Positions 24,002-35,989 of a stretch of 64,000 nt of DNA are shown here, one piece after another. The DNA comes from Cinnamomum chago (Eukaryota; Streptophyta; Magnoliopsida; Laurales; Lauraceae). The number at the start of each line of letters is the position of its first letter. Within the stretch, counting starts at the first letter, position 1. The DNA lies in the NCBI GenBank assembly GCA_038049695.1, contig CP142460.1:41462501-41526500 (forward strand), given 5' to 3'. Both the position numbers and the translations under genes were made by a program. The notes below the pieces were generated by a model, which was not told the origin of the DNA, made no database searches, and saw only the letters and a list, made by a program, of their open reading frames with translations.

Positions 24002-25766
24002 GGGCGTGCAGCAGGTCCGGGACACTGATTTTTCTCCTTTTTGTTTCCTTTCCTTCCAACATATAATCAATCACATAGAATTGTACATAAGGAGACTTAA
24101 ACACATGTTTCCAAGACATTAAAATGAGGTAAAGAGCTCCTCATTTCAAGTTCCTCCATTTCCATCCTTTCCATTCACAATAAATCTCAAAAGTGGAGAA
24201 AACTCATTCATGTGAAACCATTTGAAATCTTGACACTATGATACATACATTTCCAAGAGATTACAAGGGAGAAATAACTCATCAATAAGCACATCTTGAA
24301 ATCAATATTAATCATATTAAAGACAACTATTAAGATCACCAAAACCATTAATGAATCGAGATTTTCTCACAAAACATGTTAATAATCAAAACGATCCAAT
24401 CAACCACTTGCCTTGGGTTCCAATCTCACAAACCAAGCTCCTAATCCCTTCTTAAGCTCACTTCCAAGCTACAATAAAAAAACCCCCAAAAACAACCCTA
24501 AAATGGGTTACACAAAGAATGAAAATGAAAGAGCTTTCAATAATACAAATGGAGCTTCTCAAGAGCTAGAGGAACACTAATCTAGGAGATGGGAAGAATC
24601 ACTTACTTGGAAGGTCCTCTAATGGCAAGAGTAAGCTCAATGGAAGCCTTGTGATGGAGGGTTCTCTTCACAAATGGTATCAATGGAAAGCTTGCAAGAT
24701 GAGGAAGAAGATGATGATCTCTATTGCTTGATTGATGAGCTCTAGGTGTGGCTTGGAGATGGAGAAGCAAGAAGAAGAGGAGAAAGCAAGAAAAGCCCTA
24801 GGCTCAGCTGGAACAATGGAGAATGGAGAGGAAATGAGCAATGAAGGGGATGGGTTCCTCTTATAAACAAGTGAGGTTTGCATCCCACAACTTAAAGAAC
24901 TTGGGTGGCTGAAATCATCTAATTCGGGACCTCGGATGGATTCGACGAAGAAGGAAGAAATGATCGTCGAAATATCTAGTTTCCAAAAAGTATATGTTTC
25001 GCGGGTTTCGGGAATATCAAGTTTTAGGTACAGATTTGGTGTGCAATGACTGTTTTGCCCTCCAGGCTATGAAAATCGGGTTTTCGGGTTCTCAAATGGA
25101 TACGAGATCAACATGAAAGTTGTAGGATTCCTCAAGATGAATGCAACGGGCCAAAAACACGATACGAAACAAATCGGGAAAATCTCACAAGAAAAGCAAA
25201 GCCGAAAAGGGAACCCCCAAAGGGCCCCACAAGCTACCAAAGCACTCAAAATCCCAAAACTAGAAGAAAAACCATTCTAGCTCACAAACTCAACCCAACA
25301 ACTACTAATCCCACTAAAAGAACTAATCCACAAATAAAACACCACTAATCCAAGAGATTAGGGGTCGGGTTCTCACAGGTTTGGAGAGTTGTTTCATCCC
25401 GTTGGAGCTTCCAGGAGTTGTTTTTCTCCAAGTTCTTCTTGATTTTAGTCTAGCACATCACCTAAGGCAAATACATAGTTATATTCATGCTTGATATGCT
25501 TGTTTTCCCTGATTTGTATGAGAAAATCATGTTTTAGATGGTAATTGCTCGATTGATACCTTAGAGGTTTGAAAACATGTTAATTTGTTTTATTAGTTGA
25601 ATGTAATGGATTTAGAGAGTTATGCCTTAATTAGTTAGTTTTGTATATTGTAGTTAGGTTGTTTTTATCATTGCATGAACTGTTTATTAGGTTCAAGAAG
25701 AAAGGAAATGGAATGGATCCATTTCAGTGTAGAAACAGAACCCAGGCTCTGTTTCCGCAGTTCACG

Positions 25767-25895
25767 CGGTCGACCGGCTAGGGACCTCGGTCGACCAGCG
25801 ACACAGGATCAGGTTCCCTGGAACCTTACCAAAACATTGTTCTCCATTTCTGCTTACAACTGCGGGTCAACCGACCAAGGGCGGGGTTGACCAAG
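25767..25895. repeat. GGTCGACC palindrome block, middle gypsy LTR
   Basis: CGGTCGACCGG at 25767 and CGGTCGACC at about 25788, then the variants GGGTCAACCGACC and GGGTTGACC near 25865-25895. It is the shorter counterpart of the block at 33470-33690 in the other LTR. Confidence 0.85.
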
Positions 25896-27451
25896 CCAAC
25901 TGCTGAATTCCTTCTGGGAAAGGATTTTTTTACCCTATTTTGAATGGACTTAGATGGGACTTTGTCTACCCCTTTTTGCACTCATTTGACTTATTGTGAG
26001 GATGTCTTGAGACGACGTTGGTCACTGTTGATCCGGTTGTATCGGGATCCAACCTAGTTCAATCTTGAACGGTACGGGATAACATGATGCTCTTCTTTAA
26101 ATCTATGCACAAAGATTGTTCGTCTGAGTATCGTGAACCCTCACCCCTTCGTTGACCGAATAGGTTGTACGATGCTTTAGGATTGGATTGTTTATCCTCT
26201 TCGATTTTGAATTGTACCATCGAGTACTATCTACATGTGACGAGCATGTTCTTTAGTTCTGTTTGCTTTACTTTACTAGAGGATCACTTTGAGAACTTAG
26301 ATGATGGACTTAGGATCCCTTTTGTTGTTTCGTTTACTTTGAGGTTCGTTTGAAGTGTTGAGGCTAGGGGCTTTGATTGTAAAGCTTGAAGAGAACTACT
26401 ATTGATGTTTGTTTGAGGTTTGATTTGATTTGGAATAAAGTAGTTTCTCTAATGTTATTGAATCTTGTTCGCGCAAGAAAGCATAGCCCTTCACCGATGT
26501 CTTTAGGATTCTTTGCGTCAGGCACCACTCAACTTTTAACGTTCAACACAGTTGGAGCACCATCTGTGAGAAGACTGATACTTATCCTCAAGTTGTTTGT
26601 TCCTCGAAGCAAGATAGAGATAGAGCTCACGGAGCCCAAGCTACTTGAGCTAAGGGTTGTTTGTTCCTCGAGTTGTTTGTTCCTCGAAGCGAGACAGAAC
26701 CAGAGCTCACGGAGCCTGAGTTACTAGAGCTATGGGTTGTTTGTTATTGGATACTAGGTTTTATCCCCATTGATGATATATTAGCATATGTGGACCGCCT
26801 ACTTTGATAGTTTGTTTATGATTCGAATGCAATACATCTCTTACGATCAGAGTGCTATGCATATCTTATAACCATGTTTATTGTTTAATCTCTTTAGTAC
26901 TGCATATCTATGTTGATGATATATCTATCGTCTTGTCATTCGTTGTGTTGATGATGCTACTCTTGGTGCAGAGGTACCGAGCCTTTCTACCCCGAGGAGG
27001 AGTAGGCGACGGAAGAAGTTCAGGCAGATCAGCTTGATGACTTCCTAGAGTATAGTACAGACGGCATTGTATAGCCGTGACGACCCCATACATGAGAGCT
27101 TCACGATATATCTGACTAGCTTCATCTTTTGGTTCTTTATACTTCTGTTTAGGCCTAGTTTTAGAGTGGCCTTCTTCCTGTGTAATTAATATTTTGTTAA
27201 CAGTCTCAAACTTTAACTCTAAATATGTTATTCAATATTGTGCTTTTAACTATACATCTTTAAGATACCAACTGCATTTATGAAGCTTCCGCTAATTGTT
27301 TTATATATTTGAGGAGATGTTTATACCTCACAGCGGTCTTCGATCCAGAAGGGACATGATTAGGACAAGTGACACGTGATTAATATTGGAAAACGTTTTA
27401 ATCGGCCCTAATCTCACGCATAACCCCGGTTTCACTTTTGGGGGCGTGACA

Positions 27452-30400
27452 AGTTGGTATCAGAGCATTACTGTTTTCTAGATTAAAAACAGGTAGAAAC
27501 TTAAGACGTGTGAGGATTGGTTTTTCTTTGGGTATCTTAGCTTGTGTAGATTGTATAGTTTGCATGCTAGATTGAGTCTCATAGGACTATTATTTCTTAT
27601 CTTGCAGCATGGCTGGGGGACATACTCGCTCCACCTAAAACAACGACCATGCCGGTTCTAGTGGAAATGAATCAGCGGAGACTAGATTCAACGAGTTGAT
27701 GCAAGCCTTTGTGGATTCTCAAACGGCACAGGCTCAGAATCAGACATAGTAAAGGGAAGAACAGCATAAGCAGAGGGAAGATCAGGCTACCTTCCAGACT
27801 TAGATGTTGCAATTTTTACAAAGGCCAGCCCCGGTACCTCAAGTCATCATGCCTCCTAGGGTGACAGACTTGAATGATATTTATGATAAATTCAAGAAGA
27901 GGAACCCACCAGCGTACTTTGGAAACGAGGACCCCCTCGATGCTGATGAGTGGGTAGTACAAATGGAGAAGATCTTCAAGGTCTTCCAGTGTTCAGGGAG
28001 GGAGCGTGTTCAGTTGGCATCTTACATGTTCTAAGGAGTGGCAGAGTTGTGGTGGAAATCGGTCATGACACCTTATGACACGATAGAGGATACCGAAGCT
28101 TGGACGTCATTTCAGACACTCTTTCGAGCTAAGTATATCCCACCCCACATTCAGGCCCAGAAACTTATCGAGTTTGAATCCTTGGTTCAAGGAGTGGATC
28201 CAGTCCGAATCTACGAGCATAAATTTACCAACCTCTCTAGGTTTGCACCGACCTTGGTTCGTCTTGAGGCTGACAAGGTAATGAGGTTCATTCGGGGACT
28301 GAGACCCGATATCCAGATGGAGGTGACATCTGTTTCCTTAATCACATATGAGGAGAACCTCAAGTGTGCGTATTAGGCCGAAGAGTCTATTCGGAAGAAG
28401 ACCCTCTATGCACAGCAACTTCACCTAGTACCCGTACCAGTTAGGAATCCTGGTTCGGGACAATTTCAGCAGCGTCCACAGCAACCATATCAGTACCAGC
28501 AGTACCAGCAGCGTCCACAGCAACCATATCAGTACCAGCAGCAGCAAGGCAAGAGGCCCAGATTTGATCAGATACGTAGAGCTTATTGCGAGCGTTGTGG
28601 CAAGAACTCGCATACTACTGCGAACTGCAGATGGAAGACAGGGGCATGTTTTGAGTGTGGTTCAATGGACCACCAGCGACGAGATTTCCCTCAGGCTCAA
28701 GAGCAAGGTGTGAGGAACGCAGCTCCTCAACCACCATTGGCAGCACAGCCTTTGAGGCAGGCACCTCAGCAGCAACCTAGGGCACCTCAGCAGCCACCTC
28801 AGCTTAGACTTCCAACACCACCCCAGACTAGAGGACAGTTTAGACCCCAGGGGCAGCAGAGGCCACAAGGCCAGCAGTATACACAGCACAGACCTCAGGG
28901 ACAACAGTGGCAGCAACAACGGCCTCAGATGCATGGGAAACTTTTCACCTTAGATCAGCAGGAGGCCAAGGAAACAGGAGGAGTGGTGGAAGGTACACTC
29001 TCTATTTCAGGTGTACCTACTAGAGTCCTATTTGATTCTGGTTCCACGCATTCTTTCGTGTCACCTATTTTTGCTGCGTGCTTAGTGGGAGATATAGCTC
29101 CATTACATTGTATTTTGCTTGTTAGCACTCCCTTAGGGAATACTGTACAGTGTCAATCCTATTATCCAGCGTGCAAAGTGCAGGTGGGGAGTTTTATCCT
29201 ATCTGCAGATTTGATCATCCTTGGGATGAAAGATTTTGATGTGATACTAGGTATGGATTGGTTATCCACCTATAGAGCAGTTATGGATTGCTTCAATAAG
29301 ATAGTCAGATTGCAAGTTTTGGCAAACAGTGTTGAGATTGTTGGTGAGAGGAAACCCATGTCCACTAGAGTCATCTCAGCTTTGAGAGCCGATCGATTGA
29401 TTCGGAGTGGATATGAGGGCTATGTAGCATTTATCACGGAGGATACATTGTCCAAAACGATGGAGGATATTCCAGTTGTGTGTGAATTCCCGGATGTCTT
29501 TTTGGAGGAGATACCTGGATTACCAACTGTCAGAAAGATTGATTTCACGATTGAACTTATGTCAGGGACAACATCGATATCGAAAACTCCTTATCACATG
29601 GCTCCAGCAGAGCTAATAGAGTTGAAAGCTCAATTGCAGGACCTCTTAGATAAAGGATTTATGAGACCAAGTGTGTCACCTTGGGGTGCACCAGTCCTAT
29701 TCATGAAGAAGGATGGATAGATACGTATGTGCATAGAATACAGGGCAGCTGAATCAGATTACGATCAAGAACAAGTATCCATTACCCAGGATAGATGACT
29801 TATTTAATCAGTTGCAGGGAGCATAGCATTTCTCCAATATAGATTTGAGATCAGGTTACCACCAGATACGAGTCAGAAATCAAGTTGTGCAGAAAATAGC
29901 CTTCAGGACCAGATATGGACATTATGAGTTCTTGGTTATGCTATTTGGGCTGACCAACGCGCCAGGAGTATTTATGTCCTTGATGAACAAAATCTTTGCA
30001 CCATGCTTAGACAAGTTCATGGTCGTATTCATAGATGATGTCCTAGTCTATTCGAAGTCTAGAGATGAACATGCAGAGCATTTGAGGAGTTCATTACAGA
30101 TTTTGAGAGAGAATTAGATCCATGCTAAGCTTAGTAAGTGTGAGTTTTGACTTGAGCAAGTGTCTCTTCTTGGACACATCATCTCTAAGGAAGGTTTATC
30201 AGTAGATCCAGCAAAGATTGAAGCAATAGTCAGTTGGTAGAGCCCGAAGTCAGTGTCAGAGATCAGGAGTTTTTTCGGGTTGGCAGGCTATTACAGAAGA
30301 TTCGTGAAAGGATTCTCCAGTATTGCAACTCCATTGACTAAATTGACAAGGAAAGATGTTCCTTTTGTATGGACTGAGCAATGTGAAGCGAATTTTCAGG

Positions 30401-32391
30401 AGTTGAAGACCAGATTGACCAAAATACCTATTCTCTCTTTACCTACCGGAAATGGATGATTCGTGATCTTTACAAATGCTTCAGGCATTGGATTGGGATG
30501 CGTACTCATGCAGGAGGAAAAGTAGTGGCCTAGGGATCCAGACAGCTGAAAGAGCATGAGAAAAGATGCGCTACTCATGCCTTAGAGCTTGCAGCAGTAG
30601 TTATGGCACTGGAAATATGGAGACATTACTTGTACGGGGAGAAATTCAAGGTTCACTCGGACACAGGAGTCTCTAGTATCTGTTTGGGCAGAAGGATTTG
30701 AATATGAGGCAAACCAGATGGATGGAATACATCAAGGACTACGCCTTTCCGATAAAGTATCACCACGGGAAAGCAAACGTGGTTGCAGATGCATTGAGCA
30801 GAAAGACAGTGAATACCAGATGTTTACAAATAGAGTGGTCTTTGACAGAGTTATTCAAAGATTTGGCCATAGAGTTCCAGCCTCACAGTGAAAGAGTCAT
30901 GGTTGCCAATATGGACACTTGGGAACCAGAGATTCTTAGTAGAATCAAGAGCAGTCAGTCAGAGGATCCAGAGTTAGTCAGACTGAGAGACAGCAAAGCG
31001 GAAAGGCTAGAGTTCAGACTCATAGATGGAGTATTGTACTGCCAAGACAGATTATGTGTACCGGGTGTACATGATTTGAGGAACGAGAGTATGGTTGACG
31101 CACACCATTCTCGTTATGTCATTCACCCAGGGAGCACCAAAATGTACCAAAACTTCAGGAGTTTTTACTGGTGGAACAACATGAAGAAAGACATTGCAGG
31201 ATTTGTCTCGAGATGTCTAGTGTGTCAACAGGTGAAGATTGAACATCAGAAACCTCCAAGATTACTCCAACCATTGAAAACACCAGAATGGAAGTGGGAG
31301 CACATCACCATGGACTTCGTTGTAGGATTGCCACCCATGAGGGACAATGACAGCATTTGGGTGATTGTTGACAGACTCACTAAGTCAGCACACTTCATTC
31401 CTATGAAGATGAGAGGATCCATGGATGTTTTGGCACACAAGTACATTGACAATATAGTCAAATTGTACGGAATTTCAGATTCCATTGTTTCTGAAAGAGA
31501 TATGAGGTTTGTGGGCAGATTTTGGGTCAGTTTGCAAGTAGCTTTGGGTACTACATTGAACTTCAGCACTGCGTATCACCCTCAGACCGATGGACAGACT
31601 GAGAGAACCAATCAAACTATGGAGGATATGTTGCGGGCATGTGTTCTTGATTTCAGGAAAGACTAGGAGAAGAGTCTTCCTTTGTACGAATTTTCCTACA
31701 ACAACAGTTATCACTCCAGTATTGGGATGGCACCGTTCGAGGCATTGTATGGACGAAAGTGTAAGACCCCGATTTGTTCTGAAGAGATTGGTATTCGGAG
31801 TTTCCATGGACCTTCGATCATCAGTGATACCAGCGAGAAAGTGAAACAGATCATTGATATGCTGAAGATTGCAAGAGACCGTCAGAAGAGCTACGCAGAC
31901 CCTAAGAGGAAAGTTTTGGAATTTCAAGTTGGAGACAAAGTGTTTCTCAAAGTCTCATTGACTATAGGAACTATGAGATTCGGTCAGAAAGGAAAACTGG
32001 CTCGGAGATACATTGGACCGTTTGAGATCGATATGCGCGTTGGCGAAGTGGCTTACAGATTGATACTACCAGCAGAGTTAGCAGGAGTTCACAGAGTTTC
32101 CCACATTTCTATGCTGAGGAAGTACATTCCAGACCCTTCACACGTGCTACATCACGAACCTTTGGATGTTCAGCCAGATGTTACGTTCGTAGAGAGACCG
32201 AAAAAGATCATCGACACAAAGGAACAATTATTGAGGACAAGAACCATTTAATGGGTCAAAGTATAGTGAGAGCATCACAGTCCAAGGGAAGCGACTTGGG
32301 AACTCAGAGATCAAGTTCAGGAGAAGTATCCAGAGTTATTTCAGAGGTGTGTTAGAGATTTGGAGGACCAAATAACCTAAGCGGAGGAGGA
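27452..32391 (+). pseudogene. Gypsy unit B internal region: gag-pol of a Tekay-like chromovirus (broken)
   Basis: Parts in order: Gag (about 27600-28690; PPAYFGNEDPLDADEWV, ELWWKS, FRAKYIP), zinc-knuckle cysteines (CERCGKNSH and CFECGSMDH, about 28588-28670), a Gln/Pro-rich linker, protease (FDSGSTHSFVSP at about 29031), reverse transcriptase (about 29600-30110, with FIDDVLVYS), RNase H (about 30450-30830), integrase (about 31090-31660) and a chromodomain-like C terminus (about 32190-32350). The internal length of about 4.9 kb fits a full chromovirus. It is a fossil with about fifteen breaks. Confidence 0.9.
27455..27467 (+). promoter_or_regulatory. Primer binding site (initiator Met tRNA) of gypsy unit B
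   Basis: TGGTATCAGAGCA three bases inside the LTR end. It shows that unit B starts here and that the shared LTR is its 5' LTR. Confidence 0.92.
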
Positions 32392-35263
32392 TGTAACATC
32401 CCGACCCTTAATCTCCTATTAATTATAATTAATTATGTGATTAGTTAGTAAGTGTATTTAGAGTCTAAGTAGTCGTGTTTGACGTCGAATCTCGTGTGCG
32501 AAGTCTCACACGATTCAGAGTGTGTTTGGGTAGGATAGAGAGTTGTTTTTCTAATTGGGTAAGTTGTCAGGGAAGTTATGAGATTATAAGTTTTGTGAGT
32601 TTGGGTGCATCGGGTAGGTTTCGTCGTTTCATGCACTTTAGTCTCCTGTCTCATTTCGATTCGAAGCTTCGAAGAGGCCCGATAGTCATCAATTGTACAT
32701 ATGGACTGACCCAAAACTTGACCCAAACCCAACCCATTTCCAAGGCCCATTTCCAAGGCACAATGCCTTATATTATGTCAAAAACCCATCTTCTTTTCTC
32801 TCTTTCATTTCATTCAATTACAAGAACAACACAGTAGCAGCCCCTTTTTCCTTTCTCTCTTTCTCTCGTCTTCTTCCTCACGTCCGACGATCACCAGAAC
32901 TCCGGCAACGACATCCAATCTGCCCATCTTCTTCCTCAAGCTTCCAAGACTCCAACTATACCCTTTTCTAAGCTTTTCAACCTCAACCCATTCCAAGGTA
33001 AGCTCCTAAAGCTTGTATACCATCTCAACTTCTTCCTTCTTAGTTAGAAATGGATTAGGGAGACTCACCTCAACCCTTGGCATGCATTTGTAGCAGTGAT
33101 TTGGGTTTGGAGAGTTGTTTCATCCCGTTGGAGCTTCCAGGAGTTGTTTTTCTCCAAGTTCTTCTTGATTTTAGTCTAGCACATCACCTAAGGCAAGTAC
33201 ATAGTTATATTCATGCTTGACATGCTTGTTTTCCTTGATTTGTATGAGAAAATCATGTTTTAGATGTTAATTGCTCGATTGATACCTTAGAGGTTTGAAA
33301 ACATGATAATTTGGTTTAGTAGTTGAATGGAATTGATTAGTTAGTTTTGTATATTGTAGTTAGGTTGTTTTTATCACTGCATGAACTGTTTATTAGGTTC
33401 AAGAAGAAAGGAAATGGAATGGATCCATTTCAATGCAGAAACAAAACCCAGGCTCTATTTCCGCAGTTCACGCGGTCGACCGGCCAGGGACCTCTGTTGG
33501 CCGGCGACACAGGATCAGGTTCCCTGGAACCAGACCAAAACATTGTTCTCCATTTCTGCTTACAACTGCGGGTCGACCGACCAAGGGCGCGGTCGACCGA
33601 GCAAGCATGGAGGAGGTCGACTTGGCTTCCTCAGGTCGATCGGACCCACTGTGTACTCGATCGACCGGCCAAGGGCGGGGTCGACCGAGCCAACTACTGA
33701 ATTCCTTCTAGGAAAGGATTTTCTTACCCTATTTTGAATGGACTTAGATGGGACTTTGGCTACCCCTTTTTGCACTCATTTGACTTATTGTGAGGATGTC
33801 TTAAGCCGACATTCGTCACTGTTGATCCGGTTGTATCGGGATCCAACCTAGTTCAATCTTGAATGGTACGGGACAACAGGATACTCTTCTTTAAATCTAT
33901 GCACAAAGATTGTTCGTCGGAGTATCGTGAACCCTCACCCCTTCGTTGGCTGAATAGATTGTACGATGCTTCAAGATTGACATTATACCTAGGATTGGAT
34001 TGTTTATCGTCTTCGATTCTGAATTGTACCATCTGGTACTATCTACATGTGACGAGCATGTTCTTTAGTTCTGTTTGCTTTACTTTATTAGAGGATCACT
34101 TTGAGAACTTAGATGATGGACTTAGGATCCCTTTTGTTGTTTTGTTTACTTTGAGTTTCGTTTGAAGTGTTGAGGCTAGGGGCTTTGATTGTAAGGCTTG
34201 AAGAGAACTACTATTGATGTTTGTTTGAGGTTTGATTTGATTTGGAATAAAGTAGTTTCTCTAATGTTATTGAATCTTGTTCGCGCAAGAAAGCATAGCC
34301 CTTCACCGATGTCTTTAGGATTCTTTGCGTCAGGCACCACTCAGCTTTTAACGTTCAACACAGTTGGGGTACCATCTGTGAGAAGACTGATACTTATCCT
34401 CAAGTTGTTTGTTCCTCGAAGCAAGATAGAGACAGAGCTCACGGAGCCCGAGCTACTTGAGCTAAGGGTTGTTTGTTCCTCGAGTTGTTTGTTCCTCGAA
34501 GTGAGATAGAACCAGAGCTCACGGAGCCTGCGTTACTGGAGCTACGGGTTGTTTGTTATTGGATACTGGGTTTTATCCCAATTGATGATATATTAGCATA
34601 TGTGGACCGCCTACTTTGATAGTTTATTTATGATTTGAATGCAATGCATCTCTTACGATCAGAGTGCTATGCATATCTTATAACCATGTTTATTGTTTAA
34701 TCTCTTTAGTACTGCATATCTATGTTGATGATATATCTATCGTCTTGTCATCCGTTGTGTTAATGATGCTACTCTTGATGCATAGGTACCGAGCCTTTCT
34801 ACCCCGAGGAGGAGGAGGCGACGGAAGAAGTTCAGGCAGATCAGCCTGATGACTTCCTAGAGTATAGTACAGCTGGCATTGTATAGCCGTGACGACCCCG
34901 TACATGAGAACTTCACGATTTATCCTACTAGCTTAATCTTTTGGTTCTTTATACTTCTGTTTAGGCCTCGTTTTAGAGTGGCATTCTTCCTTTGTAATTA
35001 ATATTTTGTTAACAGTCTCAAACTTTAACTCTAAATATGTTATTCAGTAATGTGCTCTTAACTATACATCTTTAAGATACCAATTGCATTTATGAAGCTT
35101 CTGCTAATTGTTTTATATATTTGAGGAAATGTTTATACCTCACAGCGGTCTTCGATCCAGAAGGGATATGATTAGGGCAAGTGACACGTGATTAATATTG
35201 GAAAAAGTTTTAATTGGCCCTAGTCTCACGCGTAACCCCGGTTTCACTTTTGGGGGCGTGACA
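32392..35263 (+). repeat. 3' LTR of gypsy unit B (2872 bp)
   Basis: Starts TGTAACATCCCGACC right after the polypurine tract (gcggaggagg) and ends GGGGGCGTGACA. It matches the middle LTR along its whole length. The next bases, CAAAC, would be the right target duplication; the matching left copy is lost with the truncated end of unit A. Confidence 0.9.
33470..33690. repeat. GGTCGACC palindrome block, right gypsy LTR
   Basis: At least five GGTCGACC or GATCGACC cores (near 33473, 33572, 33590, 33658 and 33678) and related words lie in about 220 bp. GTGTACTCGATCGACCGGC at 33651-33669 recurs with one change in the unrelated solo LTR at 37119-37137. Confidence 0.85.
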
Positions 35264-35809
35264 CAAACGGTGAATCAAAATATATATATATAGAGTCTAG
35301 CATGCAACAATACTCGCATGTGTGGGAATCAGAATATAAAATGCATAAATGTTGTTTGAATTTCCAACACCTAGGCATTGAGTAGAATGCATAAAAACTC
35401 AATTTGAGGAATATATCCAAACATTAAGTTCAATGAGTGACGATTTCATCACCCAAATAGTGGGTACAATATGTGAAACCCAGCATTTAATAGTGCGTGG
35501 AGTATATGAAAATCAGAATAGTGACCCCACTTAGACAATGAGTAAAGCACGCAGCATTAAGAACATGGGTAAGGAATGAATTGCCCAGAATATCACCATA
35601 CAAATCATATTATAAAAAACTTGTAAATAGATGAATTTTCCTCACCAAATATTGAATGAGACTCATTTGACTCCATCATGTAAATCACGCCCATACGGTG
35701 GATCATTCATGATGATGGCGATGACCATCGCTCTGTTTGACTCTAATTCAACCGAGCTATGTCTTTCAACCTCCTCCCCTCCTTGCAAAAAAAAAAAAAA
35801 ATCCCAACT
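35264..35809. other. No gene seen between the gypsy LTR and the ORF remnant
   Basis: AT-rich flank with a short TA run (about 35280) and an A15 run near 35787. No recognisable coding motif. Confidence 0.45.
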
Positions 35810-35989
35810 CTAGACTAGGGGAATTACCCCAAGATATCATGTTGGAAATCCTGGAAAGAATCCTAGCCCCCAACTATAGACCCCTCAAGTCCTTTCTCAG
35901 TCTTGGAAGACTGTACCTTCATAGAACCAACCTTTGCAACCCCCTTCTCCACCCTTTTTCTCTTTCAAAATATGCCACCTGATGGTGAG

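Larger units (their letters stand above)
21632..25377 (-). mobile_element. Nested solo LTR of a related gypsy family (3746 bp)
   Basis: The plus-strand ends are TGTCACGCCC and TTCTCACA; on the minus strand it reads TGTGAGAACCCGACCCC...GGGGGCGTGACA, with the TG...CA ends and the terminal words of the surrounding Tekay-like LTR. It interrupts that LTR between 'gatttgggttt' and 'ggtttggagag', with a perfect 5-bp duplication GGTTT (21627-21631 and 25378-25382). There is no primer site, polypurine tract or coding sequence, so it is a solo LTR left by LTR-LTR recombination. It is younger than its host LTR. Parts of it match the solo LTR at 55551-58711 in the opposite orientation, so both belong to one family. 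Confidence 0.9.
20916..27451 (+). repeat. Shared LTR of the gypsy array, interrupted by a nested solo LTR
   Basis: It starts TGTAACATCCCGACC and ends GGGGGCGTGACA. Without the insertion (21632-25377 plus one copy of its duplication) it is about 2.8 kb and matches the LTR at 32392-35263. It serves as the 3' LTR of unit A and as the 5' LTR of unit B, because a primer site follows at 27455. A palindrome-rich block lies at 25767-25895. Confidence 0.88.
19142..35263 (+). mobile_element. Tandem Ty3/gypsy chromovirus (Tekay-like) array: partial unit A, shared LTR, unit B, LTR
   Basis: Two copies of one family lie head to tail and share the LTR between them: partial internal region A (19142-20915), LTR (20916-27451, interrupted by a nested solo LTR), internal region B (27452-32391) and LTR (32392-35263). 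Each internal region ends in the same polypurine tract (gcggaggagga) followed directly by TGTAACATCCCGACC. Long LTRs, an initiator-Met primer site and a C-terminal chromodomain-like stretch point to the Tekay/Del clade. The two LTRs differ by roughly 2-3 percent by eye, plus a few small indels, which suggests a few million years or less. Both units are broken. Confidence 0.85.

Noticed and set aside
28425-28934. Leucine-rich minus-strand ORFs opposite the gypsy gag linker
   Set aside because: Antisense reading of CAG/CCT-rich Gln/Pro linker codons.
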